Shown: in pieces, positions 26,433-34,944 of the stretch
How the letters are laid out: every line of letters starts with the position of its first letter
Position numbering within the stretch: the stretch's first letter is position 1
DNA from: Clostridiales bacterium 1_7_47FAA
GTDB lineage: Bacteria; Bacillota; Clostridia; Lachnospirales; Lachnospiraceae
Direction of reading: 5' to 3'
Length of the DNA stretch: 64,000 nt
Assembly (NCBI GenBank): GCA_000155435.1
Contig: DS990260.1
Coordinates: 2,842,144 to 2,906,143, forward strand
The notes under the pieces: model-generated
Told to the model about the DNA's origin: nothing
Database searches by the model: none
The model's input: the letters and a program-made list of their open reading frames with translations, nothing else
Translations under genes and position numbers: made by a program

Positions 26433-26461
26433 TTGCATAACCCGGGATTTTATGTTAAACT
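26433..26461 (+). promoter_or_regulatory. Candidate promoter of the riboswitch transcript
   Basis: TTGCAT (26433-26438), 17-base spacer, TAAACT (26456-26461). Transcription from here would start within a few bases of the 5' strand of riboswitch helix P1, as expected. Confidence 0.5.
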
Positions 26462-26472
26462 AATAGCGTTGC

Positions 26473-26540
26473 GATGCCTGTATAAGTTCATAATCGGATG
26501 AACGTATCTACCAGCTACCGGAATAGTTGACTACATGCTT
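26473..26540 (+). ncRNA. Purine riboswitch (guanine-type) aptamer
   Basis: The core fits the purine aptamer: TATAA (J1/2), GTTCAT/ATGAAC (P2) around a loop ending in GG, GTATCTACC (J2/3), AGCTA/TAGTT (P3) around a loop with CC that can pair with the P2-loop GG, then GACTAC (J3/1). The C in GACTAC is the nucleotide known to select guanine or hypoxanthine over adenine. P1 is GATGCCTG with CATGCTTC (two mismatches). P2 and its loop are each a nucleotide shorter than the common form. A T7 run at 26558-26564 follows about 20 bases on, with a weak stem before it, so control by termination is likely. Confidence 0.8.
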
Positions 26541-26624
26541 CTATTTTGTATACTGGCTTTTTTTATGTAAAAAACCATGCACCACACAGAAACGCTTAAA
26601 ATGCAAGCGAAAGGAGTTATTATT

Positions 26625-28034
26625 ATGAATCCAACCAACAACTTCGACGTAATCATCATTGGCGCAGGTCCTTCCGGCATCTTCTGCGCATACGAACTCA
26701 TCCAGAAAAAACCTGATATGAAGATTCTGATGGTGGAAAAAGGACGCCCCATCGAGAAACGCGTATGCCCCAAGCGCACCACCAAAGTCTGTGTAGGATG
26801 TAAACCATGTTCCATCACAACAGGATTCGCAGGCGCAGGCGCATTTTCAGATGGAAAACTGTCCCTGTCACCGGACGTGGGCGGCAACCTTCCCGAGATC
26901 CTGGGCTATGACAAGACCGTGGAACTGTTAAATGAGTCCGACAACATTTACCTGAAATTCGGAGCCGATACCAATGTGTACGGCATAGATAAACAGAAAG
27001 AAATAGAAGAAATCCGCCGCAAGGCCATCAATGCTAACTTAAAGCTCATCGAATGCCCCATCCGCCATCTGGGAACAGAGGAGGGTTACAAGATTTACAC
27101 CCGTCTCCAGGAACACCTTCTGGCCCAGGGCGTCGTCATGGAATTCAACACCATGGTAAAGGATATCATCATCGAGGGCGACACGGTGAAAGGCGTCATC
27201 ACGGATAAGGATGAGACTTATCACGCGCCTGAGATTGTAGCTGCCATCGGACGCGAAGGCTCCGACTGGTTCTCCCACATCTGCGGTGACCATGGCATTG
27301 AAACCCAGGTAGGGACCGTGGACATCGGCGTCCGCGTTGAGGTAAGGGACGAGGTCATGAAGTTCCTCAATGAGAACCTGTATGAAGCCAAGCTGGTATA
27401 CTACACCCCCACCTTTGATGACAAGGTCCGCACCTTCTGCACCAACCCATCCGGAGAGGTTGCCACGGAGTACTACGAGAACGGCCTGGCCGTTGTCAAC
27501 GGACATGCCTACAAGTCCAAGGAATACAAGACCAACAACACCAATTTCGCCCTGCTGGTGAGCAAGAACTTCACCAAGCCGTTTAACGAGCCGATTGAAT
27601 ACGGCAAGCACATTGCCCAGCTCTCCAACATGCTCTGCGGCGGCCGTATCATGGTACAGACCTTTGGTGACTTCCAGAGAGGACGCCGCACAACCGAAGA
27701 GCGCCTCTGCCGCAACAACCTGATACCAACCTTAAAGGACGCAGTACCTGGTGACCTGTCCCTGGTATTCCCTCACCGCATCATGACCGATATTAAGGAA
27801 ATGCTTCTGGCCCTTGATAAAGTCACCCCAGGCATTGCCAGCGATGAGACACTGCTCTACGGCGTGGAGGTTAAGTTTTATTCCAACAAAGTAGTTGTGA
27901 ACACTGATTTTGAGACCAGCGTGAAAGGACTGCGCGCCATCGGCGACGGGGCATCCGTTACCAGGGGGCTGCAGCAGGCTTCTGCTAATGGGATCAGCGT
28001 AGCAAGAAGTATATTGAAGCAAATGGAAGCTTAA
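26625..28034 (+). CDS. FAD-dependent oxidoreductase, COG2509-like
   Basis: A 469-residue flavoprotein of unknown reaction. The FAD-binding start is DVIIIGAGPSGIFCAYEL (8-25), with VEKGRPIEKR after the second strand and a C-terminal AIGDGASVTRGLQQASANG motif that closes the FAD site. Between them is a cysteine set CPKRTTKVCVGCKPC (Cys48, 56, 59, 62), followed by GFAGAGAFSDGKLSLS. The family is annotated as uncharacterised FAD-dependent dehydrogenase. Start is set by AAAGGAG eight bases ahead; earlier in-frame ATG codons are in the riboswitch leader. Being directly under a purine riboswitch ties it to purine status, although the protein itself has no obvious purine role. Confidence 0.85.
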   Translation: MNPTNNFDVIIIGAGPSGIFCAYELIQKKPDMKILMVEKGRPIEKRVCPKRTTKVCVGCKPCSITTGFAGAGAFSDGKLSLSPDVGGNLPEILGYDKTVELLNESDNIYLKFGADTNVYGIDKQKEIEEIRRKAINANLKLIECPIRHLGTEEGYKIYTRLQEHLLAQGVVMEFNTMVKDIIIEGDTVKGVITDKDETYHAPEIVAAIGREGSDWFSHICGDHGIETQVGTVDIGVRVEVRDEVMKFLNENLYEAKLVYYTPTFDDKVRTFCTNPSGEVATEYYENGLAVVNGHAYKSKEYKTNNTNFALLVSKNFTKPFNEPIEYGKHIAQLSNMLCGGRIMVQTFGDFQRGRRTTEERLCRNNLIPTLKDAVPGDLSLVFPHRIMTDIKEMLLALDKVTPGIASDETLLYGVEVKFYSNKVVVNTDFETSVKGLRAIGDGASVTRGLQQASANGISVARSILKQMEA

Positions 28035-28049
28035 ATATCTCCTAATTTT

Positions 28050-28085
28050 AACAGGGCCTTACCTAACGGTGTGGCCCTGTTTTTA
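28050..28085 (+). terminator. Terminator of the FAD oxidoreductase gene
   Basis: AACAGGGCC pairs with GGCCCTGTT around a 14-base loop, followed by TTTTTA. Confidence 0.92.
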
Positions 28086-28150
28086 TACGTCCCTCATTTT
28101 TACGCCGCCATCCCATGTGTCGCCTGTCTTTTATCATCTAATAGCTCTAT

Positions 28151-28164
28151 AGTGATATACCACT
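28151..28164 (+). promoter_or_regulatory. Operator copy 1
   Basis: AGTGATATACCACT, the exact reverse complement of the copy at 28377-28390. Partial dyad symmetry (GTG...CAC) typical for GntR-family sites. Confidence 0.55.
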
Positions 28165-28349
28165 TTCCATATATATTTTAATGATATTCCATTTAAATAA
28201 CCAAATCACCTATTCTATTTGCTTTTATTTACTCCATCCCTTTATGATATATGTATATATTTTAGTATGTTATTAACGTTTTCTTTACATTTTATTTGCT
28301 AATTGCACAAAAACAAACTTTATATTAGTGCAAAACATGAATGGACATA

Positions 28350-28363
28350 TTGGTATATCAGTT
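28350..28363 (+). promoter_or_regulatory. Operator copy 2
   Basis: TTGGTATATCAGTT, sharing the GGTATATCA core with copies 1 and 3. Confidence 0.5.
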
Positions 28364-28376
28364 GTAATATAAAACA

Positions 28377-28390
28377 AGTGGTATATCACT
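28377..28390 (+). promoter_or_regulatory. Operator copy 3
   Basis: AGTGGTATATCACT, 60 bases ahead of the permease start and in the probable leader or promoter region. It would suit repression by the FCD-type GntR protein encoded at the end of the operon. Confidence 0.55.
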
Positions 28391-28449
28391 TCAACACATG
28401 GCCAGTTACTACAAAACAAGTGCATATTGGTAAAATAGGAGGAAAAGTT

Positions 28450-29727
28450 ATGGCAGATATGGTTGCCGGCATCTTACTTTTAATCACGTTTATCGGATTA
28501 ATTGTATATTGCTTTAAGGGTGGAAATCTATTAATCGGTTTTATCACAACCGCAGTCTTATGGTGTATCATCGGGCTGGTGCCCCTGGAAACAGTGGTAA
28601 ATGTTGTTTTTGAACAATCAGTTGAAAGCTACGGAAAAACCATAGCGATTATTGTGTTTGGTGCCTGGTTCGGACGGGTTCTGGTAGATACCGGGATTGC
28701 AGGCTATATAATCAAGAAAACCGTTGAATTTGCCGGTGACAAGCCACTGGTCACAGCCCTGCTGTTAAACATCGTATGTGCCTTGATTTTCTGCAGCGCC
28801 TTCGGTGTTGGTTCTGTTATGGCCATTGGTATGATTGTTCTGCCAATCATGTTTTCTGTGGGAATTGACAAAAAAGCTGCTGTAGGCGCTTACATGCTGG
28901 CAGTTGCATCCGGCATGTATCTGAACATCGCATATGTCAGCCAGTTTTTTGCCGTATTCCCCAACATACAGTACGATAACAAGTACATCCACTTTGCGAT
29001 AATCGCAACAATCATCAGCATTATTGTCATGATTGCCTTTATTGTGTTCAATTTCATGCGTCAGAATAAGACCAGGGCATTTGCTGCTCCCGTATCCGTA
29101 GATGCCCAAGAACTTCCTTTTTACTGCATCCTGGTACCCTTTGTTCCCATTATCATGGTATCCTTTTTCAAATGGCAGCCTGTACCGGCCTTCCTGCTGG
29201 GCATTCTCCTGGGACTTCTTTTCACGCGCAACCTTACAAGTTATTCCGTTGCCGTAGAAAAGGTTCAGAAAACATTGTATGATGGTGTTGCTGACTCTGG
29301 TCTTCTGATTGGAATGCTGTATGGGGTTAATATTTTCCAGGCAGCGGCCAAAGAAGTTGCACCTATTCTGCAAAATCTACTTGGAGGGCTGATTCCCCAG
29401 TCTCCCCTTGTACTGCTTGTACTGTTCTGCATCCTGGCTCCCCTGGCCCTGTTCAGAGGTCCTCTGATGATCTGGGGCTCAGGAATTGCCCTTGCATCCA
29501 TACTGCAGGCCATGGGCATTTTCACAGAACCATACCTGTTCATGCTGTTCCTGGTCCCACCTGTTTCCATCGTGGCATCGGCCTGCCCCACACAGTCCTG
29601 GACCATGTGGGCTCTCAGCTACTCCAAACTGGAGCCAAAAACATACATAAAGACAAATCTGCCATGGGGCTGGATTGCCTTGATTGCAATACAGATAGTC
29701 GGTTATTTTACGTACAGCATTATTTAA
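28450..29727 (+). CDS. Permease of the ion transporter (CitMHS/GntP-like) superfamily
   Basis: A 425-residue integral membrane protein with some 11-12 hydrophobic segments in two related halves. Features include GKTIAIIVFGAWFGRVLVDTG, IFCSAFGVGSVMAIGMIVLP and, in the second half, FRGPLMIWGSG and ACPTQSW. The layout is that of proton or sodium-linked carboxylate transporters. Start at 28450 follows ATAGGAGG; the frame is open upstream but that part is non-coding leader. It is 16 bases before the hydantoinase-like gene, so it probably imports the substrate of that enzyme. Confidence 0.72.
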   Translation: MADMVAGILLLITFIGLIVYCFKGGNLLIGFITTAVLWCIIGLVPLETVVNVVFEQSVESYGKTIAIIVFGAWFGRVLVDTGIAGYIIKKTVEFAGDKPLVTALLLNIVCALIFCSAFGVGSVMAIGMIVLPIMFSVGIDKKAAVGAYMLAVASGMYLNIAYVSQFFAVFPNIQYDNKYIHFAIIATIISIIVMIAFIVFNFMRQNKTRAFAAPVSVDAQELPFYCILVPFVPIIMVSFFKWQPVPAFLLGILLGLLFTRNLTSYSVAVEKVQKTLYDGVADSGLLIGMLYGVNIFQAAAKEVAPILQNLLGGLIPQSPLVLLVLFCILAPLALFRGPLMIWGSGIALASILQAMGIFTEPYLFMLFLVPPVSIVASACPTQSWTMWALSYSKLEPKTYIKTNLPWGWIALIAIQIVGYFTYSII

Positions 29728-29743
29728 GAAGGGAAGTCACTGA

Positions 29744-31876
29744 ATGATGGAAAAAAGAGCAATCAGAATCGGAATCGATGTGGGCGGCACTCATACCAAA
29801 GCTGTTGCTATTGACAACAGCACCAACCAGATTGTGGGAAAAGGGTCGGTCATGACGACCCACTTTGCCAAAGAAGGCGTAGCCAAAGGAGTGGTGGATT
29901 CCTTTCAGAAATGCCTGGAGGAAAATAATATACAGCCGGATGAAGTGATTTTTATCGCCCACAGCACCACCCAAGCCACCAATGCCCTATTGGAAGGCGA
30001 TGTTGCCAAAGTAGGAGTAATCGGTATCGGAAAAGGCGGTCTGGAAAGCTTTCTCACCAAACGCCAGACAAAGATTCCGGACATCGATTTGGGAACAGGA
30101 AAGTTCATCCATATTGACTCACACTTCATAAAAGCGAAGGACATGAATGAGCGTTCCGTCAAAACACTGATTCAGGACATGTACAACCAGGGGGATCGGG
30201 TCATTGTAGCTTCCAAGGCATTTGGTGTGGATAACATGTCCGAAGAAAAACTGGTGTCCGAGACAGCCGATAAGATGGGTCTCCCCTCCTCCATGGCCTC
30301 TGACATCACCAAACTTTACGGCCTGACCACCAGGACCAGGACTGCCGCACTGAATGCCAGCATTCTTCCAAAAATGATGGAAACAGCCAACAGTACCGAA
30401 TCCTCGGTGCGTTCCACCGGTGTCAATGTGCCTCTTATGATCATGCGCGGTGACGGTGGTGTCATGGAAGTCAATGAAATGAAAAAAAGACCCGTGCTCA
30501 CCATGCTTTCAGGCCCTGCCGCATCGGTAATCGGAGCCTTGATGTATCTTAGGGCATCTAACGGAATCTATTTTGAGGTAGGCGGTACCTCCACCAATAT
30601 CGGCGTAATCAAGAACGGACGTCCTGCTGTTGACTATGCGATTATAGGCGGACACCGGACTTATGTCAACTCACTGGATGTACGTGTGCTGGGTGTAGCC
30701 GGAGGTTCCATGGTAAGGGCCGGAAAGAATGGCATCACGGACGTGGGCCCCAGGTCCGCCCATATTGCCAACATGGGCTACGCCTGCTTTACCGATTCTT
30801 CATTGCTGGAAGGTTCCACTCTCTATCACATGCAGCCGCGGGAAAACGACCCGGATGATTATGTGGCCATCCGCCTAAATAATGGGGAATCCGTAACCAT
30901 CACCAACACATGTGCTGCCAATGTCCTTGGCATACTGTCCGAAGGGGACTATGCCCGCGGCAATGATGTTTCTGCCAGGATGGCCATCAAACTCCTGGCA
31001 GATGAAGTGGGAATGTCCGTGGAAGACACGGCCAGAGCCATTCTCCAGAAATCCACCGATAAAATCAAGCCCGTAATCGAAGACCTGATTACCAAATATA
31101 AGATAGAGCGTGATCAGATTGTACTGGTGGGCGCCGGAGGCGGTGCCGGGACCCTGCTCACCTTTACGGCCAATGATATGGGATTCAAATACCAGATTCC
31201 TGAAAATGCAGAAGTCATCTCCTCCATCGGAGTAGCCCTTGCCATGGTCAGGGAAATGGTTGAGCGTACCCTCCCCAATCCCTCTGCCCAGGACATAGCG
31301 CAGCTTAAAAAGGAGGCCAAGGAAATGGCCATGAACTCCGGCGCAGTGGAGGACAGCATAGAAGTCTACGTGGAAATTGATGAGCAGGCCCAGAAAGTAA
31401 CGGCAATCGCCATGGGTTCTACCGAGGTAAAAACCACCGACCTGATGAAAAACTGCGATGAAAAGGAAGCCGTCAGCATAGCAGCGGCATCCATGGGTGT
31501 GGCAGAGGACAAGGTGAACCTGGAAGCGACCAACGGTCAAATCTTCGTGGTCACCTGCAGGAGGGGTAATAAAAACCAGCTCCGTGTAATTGATAAGAAA
31601 GGCTTTGTAAAAATCCAGCGCTCCGATGGAAACTGCCTGATTACCACTATGGAAAAATCCGGCGAAGATCTCAAGAAAATCTGGGATGCCTCCTCCAACT
31701 TTTCCTCCGAGGTCCGCATCAATCCGGATGTGTATGTCGTCTGTGGTTCAAGAGTCATTGACTATTCCGGAATTCCGGAGTACAAACAGGTTGCTGGGCT
31801 CATTGAAGCAGAACTGTCCGACAGGTCCCCTTCCGATGAGATTATTCTTGTGCTGGCAAAAAATGCGCTGGGCTGA
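29744..31876 (+). CDS. Hydantoinase/oxoprolinase family protein (HyuA-like)
   Basis: A 710-residue protein of the ASKHA fold. The N-terminal IGIDVGGTHTKAVAID phosphate loop, AHSTTQATNALLEGDVAKVGVIG, and a second half with LSGPAASVIGALMYL, YFEVGGTSTNIGV and LVGAGGGAGTLL are the hydantoinase A / oxoprolinase A signature. These enzymes use ATP to open cyclic amides such as hydantoins or 5-oxoproline. The usual partner HyuB is absent from this operon, and the C-terminal ~170 residues differ from the classical form. It follows the permease closely. The substrate is unknown. Confidence 0.8.
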   Translation: MMEKRAIRIGIDVGGTHTKAVAIDNSTNQIVGKGSVMTTHFAKEGVAKGVVDSFQKCLEENNIQPDEVIFIAHSTTQATNALLEGDVAKVGVIGIGKGGLESFLTKRQTKIPDIDLGTGKFIHIDSHFIKAKDMNERSVKTLIQDMYNQGDRVIVASKAFGVDNMSEEKLVSETADKMGLPSSMASDITKLYGLTTRTRTAALNASILPKMMETANSTESSVRSTGVNVPLMIMRGDGGVMEVNEMKKRPVLTMLSGPAASVIGALMYLRASNGIYFEVGGTSTNIGVIKNGRPAVDYAIIGGHRTYVNSLDVRVLGVAGGSMVRAGKNGITDVGPRSAHIANMGYACFTDSSLLEGSTLYHMQPRENDPDDYVAIRLNNGESVTITNTCAANVLGILSEGDYARGNDVSARMAIKLLADEVGMSVEDTARAILQKSTDKIKPVIEDLITKYKIERDQIVLVGAGGGAGTLLTFTANDMGFKYQIPENAEVISSIGVALAMVREMVERTLPNPSAQDIAQLKKEAKEMAMNSGAVEDSIEVYVEIDEQAQKVTAIAMGSTEVKTTDLMKNCDEKEAVSIAAASMGVAEDKVNLEATNGQIFVVTCRRGNKNQLRVIDKKGFVKIQRSDGNCLITTMEKSGEDLKKIWDASSNFSSEVRINPDVYVVCGSRVIDYSGIPEYKQVAGLIEAELSDRSPSDEIILVLAKNALG

Positions 31877-31903
31877 ATATCCCACAGATATGAATCCAAA
31901 CAA

Positions 31904-31927
31904 GCGCCCGGAACACGGGCGCCTTTT
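31904..31927 (+). terminator. Intra-operon terminator or attenuator
   Basis: GCGCCCG/CGGGCGC with a 5-base loop, followed by CTTTTG. It is between the hydantoinase-like gene and the HExxH gene, so expression of the last two genes should be lower. Confidence 0.75.
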
Positions 31928-31945
31928 GTAGCAAGGAGAAGGACC

Positions 31946-32554
31946 ATGTACAATTACCCCGACGAATACTGGTACGGCCTGTTGCTGTCCAAAGATTCTG
32001 CGGCCAGACCTTTGACTTCTATGCAGAAATCAATTATAATTAAACAAAGTATGCAAGAAGCCGCTTTGCAGAAAGACCACATCAGAAGATGCTTTGGAAA
32101 TCAGTCCCCTGAGAACCTTCTTGGCAGGATGGGCTTTGTCCTTAAGAATGATGACCGCGAACCTATGTCTTCATTCTTATACATGGGATTAATGGAACCG
32201 GACAGTAAAACAGTCTGGATCCAGATGACTCTCATATCCATGGTAGAGCATTATATGGAAGTCCATATGCCCGAAGATATCTCCCGTAGGCAAAAGCTAC
32301 GGGAGATTGTCTGCTGGCACGAGCTGTACCATGTGATTGAGGAATGTACACCGGACATCTACACCAGGAACGTCCGTGTACCGGGTCGGATCCTGGGTAT
32401 GCTTCCATATTGCAGAAAGGTGGAAGCTGCCAGCGAGATTGGCGCCATCCATTTTTCAAAGTTGATGTCCGATGTGGCATTTTCGCCATACACCTATACC
32501 AGATATCTTATGGCCGCGGCAAATCAGGATTTGGAAGTGAGATATGGACACTGA
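31946..32554 (+). CDS. HExxH zincin-like protein of unknown family
   Basis: A 202-residue soluble protein that I cannot place in a named family. It has VCWHELYHVIEE with a HELYH metal-binding motif at 125-129, and downstream EAASEIGAIHF (160-170) where a glutamate could be the third ligand. The order HExxH followed after ~35 residues by an EA-containing helix is like ImmA/IrrE (M78) peptidases, which cleave repressors. Here it is encoded just before, and overlapping by 11 bp, a GntR-type repressor gene, so a role in relieving that repressor is an appealing guess, nothing more. AAGGAG precedes its ATG. Confidence 0.55.
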   Translation: MYNYPDEYWYGLLLSKDSAARPLTSMQKSIIIKQSMQEAALQKDHIRRCFGNQSPENLLGRMGFVLKNDDREPMSSFLYMGLMEPDSKTVWIQMTLISMVEHYMEVHMPEDISRRQKLREIVCWHELYHVIEECTPDIYTRNVRVPGRILGMLPYCRKVEAASEIGAIHFSKLMSDVAFSPYTYTRYLMAAANQDLEVRYGH

Positions 32555-33302
32555 ACCAGTTGCAAGAGAAGATACGAATATTTATTCGATTCTAAGAGAT
32601 GATATTGTAAAATTACGCTTAAAGCCTGGTATGTTCTTTAATATAAAGGACATCTGCCGGCTCTATGATGTGGGGCGTTCCCCTGGACGGGAGGCCCTTC
32701 TTCAGTTGGAACAGGAAGAGCTGATTACCGTCCTCCCCCACCGGGGAAGCATTGTATCAAAGCTGGACCTTGACCGGATAGATAACGAACGTTTTGTCCA
32801 CCGCTCCATTGAGGAGAATGTCCTCAGGGATTTTATCGGTATGTTCTCCCCCTCCGTCATCCTCCGCATGGAAAACTGTATCCTGGAACAAAAGGAGCAG
32901 TACCGCACTAAGGATATCCGCCGTTTTTTTGACTCAGATGAAGAATTCCATTCCCTGTTCTTCTCTGAGATATTCAGGGACTACTGTCTGTCCGTTATTG
33001 AACGGGAATGCAGCAATTATAAAAGGATACGCCTGCTGGCCCTGATGGCGGACGAAAATTTTATGAAAAACTCCATCGAGGAACATGAATCCATGGTAAG
33101 GGCAGTATCCACCAGAAACTTAGACAAGCTGATGTTCTGGTCCTCCCTGCATACGGACCGTTACAAGGCTCAGGAACGCTGGCTCCTGAAACGTTTCCCT
33201 GACCTGTTTACACAGTCTGACAAGGAATCCGAAGGTATGCGCAAGAGTCCTGCAGACCTGACATCGGACTTCCTGTTATCCATCCGTTCCAGAGGATTGT
33301 AA
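32544..33302 (+). CDS. GntR family regulator with FCD domain
   Basis: A 252-residue FadR-type regulator. The N-terminal winged helix reads ILRDDIVKLRLKPGMFFN, ICRLYDVGRSPGREALLQLEQEELI and PHRGSIVSKL. The all-helical FCD part follows with conserved ligand or metal residues (FFDSDEEFHSLFF, and SIEEHESMVRAV with His and Glu). It likely binds a carboxylate and controls the permease-hydantoinase operon through the GTGGTATATCAC words at 28151, 28350 and 28377. Translation is coupled to the HExxH gene by overlap. Confidence 0.88.
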   Translation: MDTEPVAREDTNIYSILRDDIVKLRLKPGMFFNIKDICRLYDVGRSPGREALLQLEQEELITVLPHRGSIVSKLDLDRIDNERFVHRSIEENVLRDFIGMFSPSVILRMENCILEQKEQYRTKDIRRFFDSDEEFHSLFFSEIFRDYCLSVIERECSNYKRIRLLALMADENFMKNSIEEHESMVRAVSTRNLDKLMFWSSLHTDRYKAQERWLLKRFPDLFTQSDKESEGMRKSPADLTSDFLLSIRSRGL

Positions 33303-33325
33303 AAGTTTCAACCTTAGAATCCAAA

Positions 33326-33365
33326 ACGTTCGGAATCCCCTGTGGTGACAGGAGGTTCCGAACGT
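33326..33365. terminator. Long hairpin after the FCD regulator
   Basis: ACGTTCGGAA/TTCCGAACGT with a second inner stem CCTGT/ACAGG. No T tract follows on the plus strand. Probably ends the operon or stabilises its 3' end. Confidence 0.5.
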
Positions 33366-33385
33366 CTGGCATAAACATACATATA

Positions 33386-33435
33386 AAACAGGAGCCGTTT
33401 CCCAGCTAACAATTTGTTATCTGGAAACGGCTCCT
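33386..33435 (-). terminator. Terminator of spoVG
   Basis: AGGAGCCGTTTCC pairs with GGAAACGGCTCCT; an inner dyad TAACAA/TTGTTA extends the stem. On the minus strand it is followed by TGTTTTAT. Confidence 0.85.
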
Positions 33436-33456
33436 AATCATAAATCTACCAGTATA

Positions 33457-33744
33457 CTATGCCATTCCCTCCTCAGCCGCCTCATTCTCCAACAGGGTAG
33501 TCTCATACTTATTCAGAATAATGGTCTGAATCATATCCCTTGTATTGGAGTTAATGGGATGGGCGATATCACGGTATTCCCCGTCCGCGGCCTTGCGGCT
33601 TGGCATCGCTATGAATAAACCCTTCTCCCCCTCGATAACCTTGATGTCATGAATGACGAATTCATTGTCCAGGGTGATGGAAACAATTGCTTTCATCTTC
33701 CCTTCCTTTTCTACCCGTCTCACTCTCACGTCCGTAACCTGCAT
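33457..33744 (-). CDS. spoVG: Septation/sporulation regulator SpoVG
   Basis: A 95-residue protein with the full SpoVG pattern: [49 protein letters not shown] and [15 protein letters not shown]. SpoVG is a small nucleic-acid-binding protein that affects division and sporulation and, in several Bacillota, many other genes. The acidic tail [10 protein letters not shown] is typical. Here it lies 78 bases after glgD on the same strand and ends in its own terminator. Confidence 0.96.
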   Translation of the reverse strand: MQVTDVRVRRVEKEGKMKAIVSITLDNEFVIHDIKVIEGEKGLFIAMPSRKAADGEYRDIAHPINSNTRDMIQTIILNKYETTLLENEAAEEGMA

Positions 33745-33822
33745 GTTCTTATACCCCTTCCGTCTTATCCCGCATCATCCGCAGGCGCGCTCCCCGTGCG
33801 CATTCCCGCGGTCAGATACGTC

Positions 33823-34944
33823 TTATAATGTATACCTCTCGTTCTTCTCCACGACGATTTTGATGTTCTCCGGTGTGCCGATATGTGTGGTGTTGGCCCG
33901 GATTGTATCCCTGCTCTCAACGATGCAGTTCTCAATCACAGTGTTATCCCCAATATAAACATCGTTCAGGATAATGGAATTCTTAATCACACAGTTATTG
34001 CCCACATATGCCTTTTTAAAGAGAATTGAATTCTCAACCGTGCCGTTTAAGATACAGCCGCTGGAAATCAGGCTGTTCCTTACAATGGCTCCAGGGTTAT
34101 ACTTGGCCGGCGGCAAATCATCAATCTTAGTGTATACGTCAGGGTACTGCTTAAAGAAATAGTCCCTTACCTCGGGCTTCAGGAAGTCCATATTGGTCTT
34201 GTAGTAGGAATCCACGGACGCAATGTTATTCCAGTAACCGTTCAGCTTATATGCATAAATCCTCTTCAGGTTCTTATAACGCACAAGGATATCGTTAACC
34301 AGGTCATACCTGTCCTCTGCTGCACAGCGCTCCAAAAGCTCTATCAGCTGCCTTCTGCGGATGACATAGATACCACAGGAAATGGTGGTTGCATCGCTTG
34401 CCATGGGCTTTTCCTCAAAGTCCGTGATGCGTCCGTCGTCGTTCAGCTTCACGCATCCGAACCTGGTCACATCCGTGCCGTCTTCCATATCCTTGCACAC
34501 AACCGTGATGTCAGCCTTTTTCTCAATATGGTATTCCAGTACCTTGTTGTAGTCCAGCTTATACACGCCGTCGCCGGCTGCAATCACCACATATGGCTCA
34601 TGGCTGTTCTTTAAGAAGGTCAGGTTCTGGTAAAGGGCGTCTGCCGTCCCACGGTACCAGTCCCCGTTCTCCGGTGTGATGGATGGCGTGAATACGAATA
34701 ATCCGCCCTGCTTACGTCCGAAATCCCACCACTTGGAGGAACTTAAATGCAGGTTCAGGGACCTGGAATTATACTGTGTAAATACCGCCACATTCTGGAT
34801 GTGGGAATTCGTCATGTTGCTCAATGCAAAATCAATACTGCGGTAGCTTCCTGCAACCGGCATAGCAGCCACTGCCCTTTTATTAGAAAGTTCCCGCATC
34901 CTCTTGCTGTTACCACCAGCTAATACAATACCGATTGCTCTCAT
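33823..34944 (-). CDS. glgD: Glucose-1-phosphate adenylyltransferase subunit GlgD
   Basis: A 373-residue nucleotidyltransferase-like subunit. It begins [20 protein letters not shown], keeping part of the nucleotide loop, and ends with a left-handed beta-helix (isoleucine-rich repeats such as [24 protein letters not shown], split). In Bacillota GlgD is the non- or weakly catalytic partner that modulates GlgC in glycogen synthesis. The start overlaps the glgC stop by 4 bp (ATGA), so the two are translated together. Confidence 0.93.
   Translation of the reverse strand: MRAIGIVLAGGNSKRMRELSNKRAVAAMPVAGSYRSIDFALSNMTNSHIQNVAVFTQYNSRSLNLHLSSSKWWDFGRKQGGLFVFTPSITPENGDWYRGTADALYQNLTFLKNSHEPYVVIAAGDGVYKLDYNKVLEYHIEKKADITVVCKDMEDGTDVTRFGCVKLNDDGRITDFEEKPMASDATTISCGIYVIRRRQLIELLERCAAEDRYDLVNDILVRYKNLKRIYAYKLNGYWNNIASVDSYYKTNMDFLKPEVRDYFFKQYPDVYTKIDDLPPAKYNPGAIVRNSLISSGCILNGTVENSILFKKAYVGNNCVIKNSIILNDVYIGDNTVIENCIVESRDTIRANTTHIGTPENIKIVVEKNERYTL

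Larger units (their letters stand above)
28086..28449 (+). other. AT-rich control region of the permease-hydantoinase operon
   Basis: No gene is seen in this ~360-base stretch. It contains three copies of a near-palindromic word GTGGTATATCAC (listed separately), and an inverted repeat TTGCAC (28303-28308) / GTGCAA (28328-28333). Several TATA-like hexamers are present but none is clearly the promoter. Confidence 0.6.

Noticed and set aside
26531-26887. 118-codon minus-strand frame over the riboswitch and FAD gene start
   Set aside because: It runs antisense to the aptamer and the FAD-binding motif; no ribosome binding site or motif of its own.
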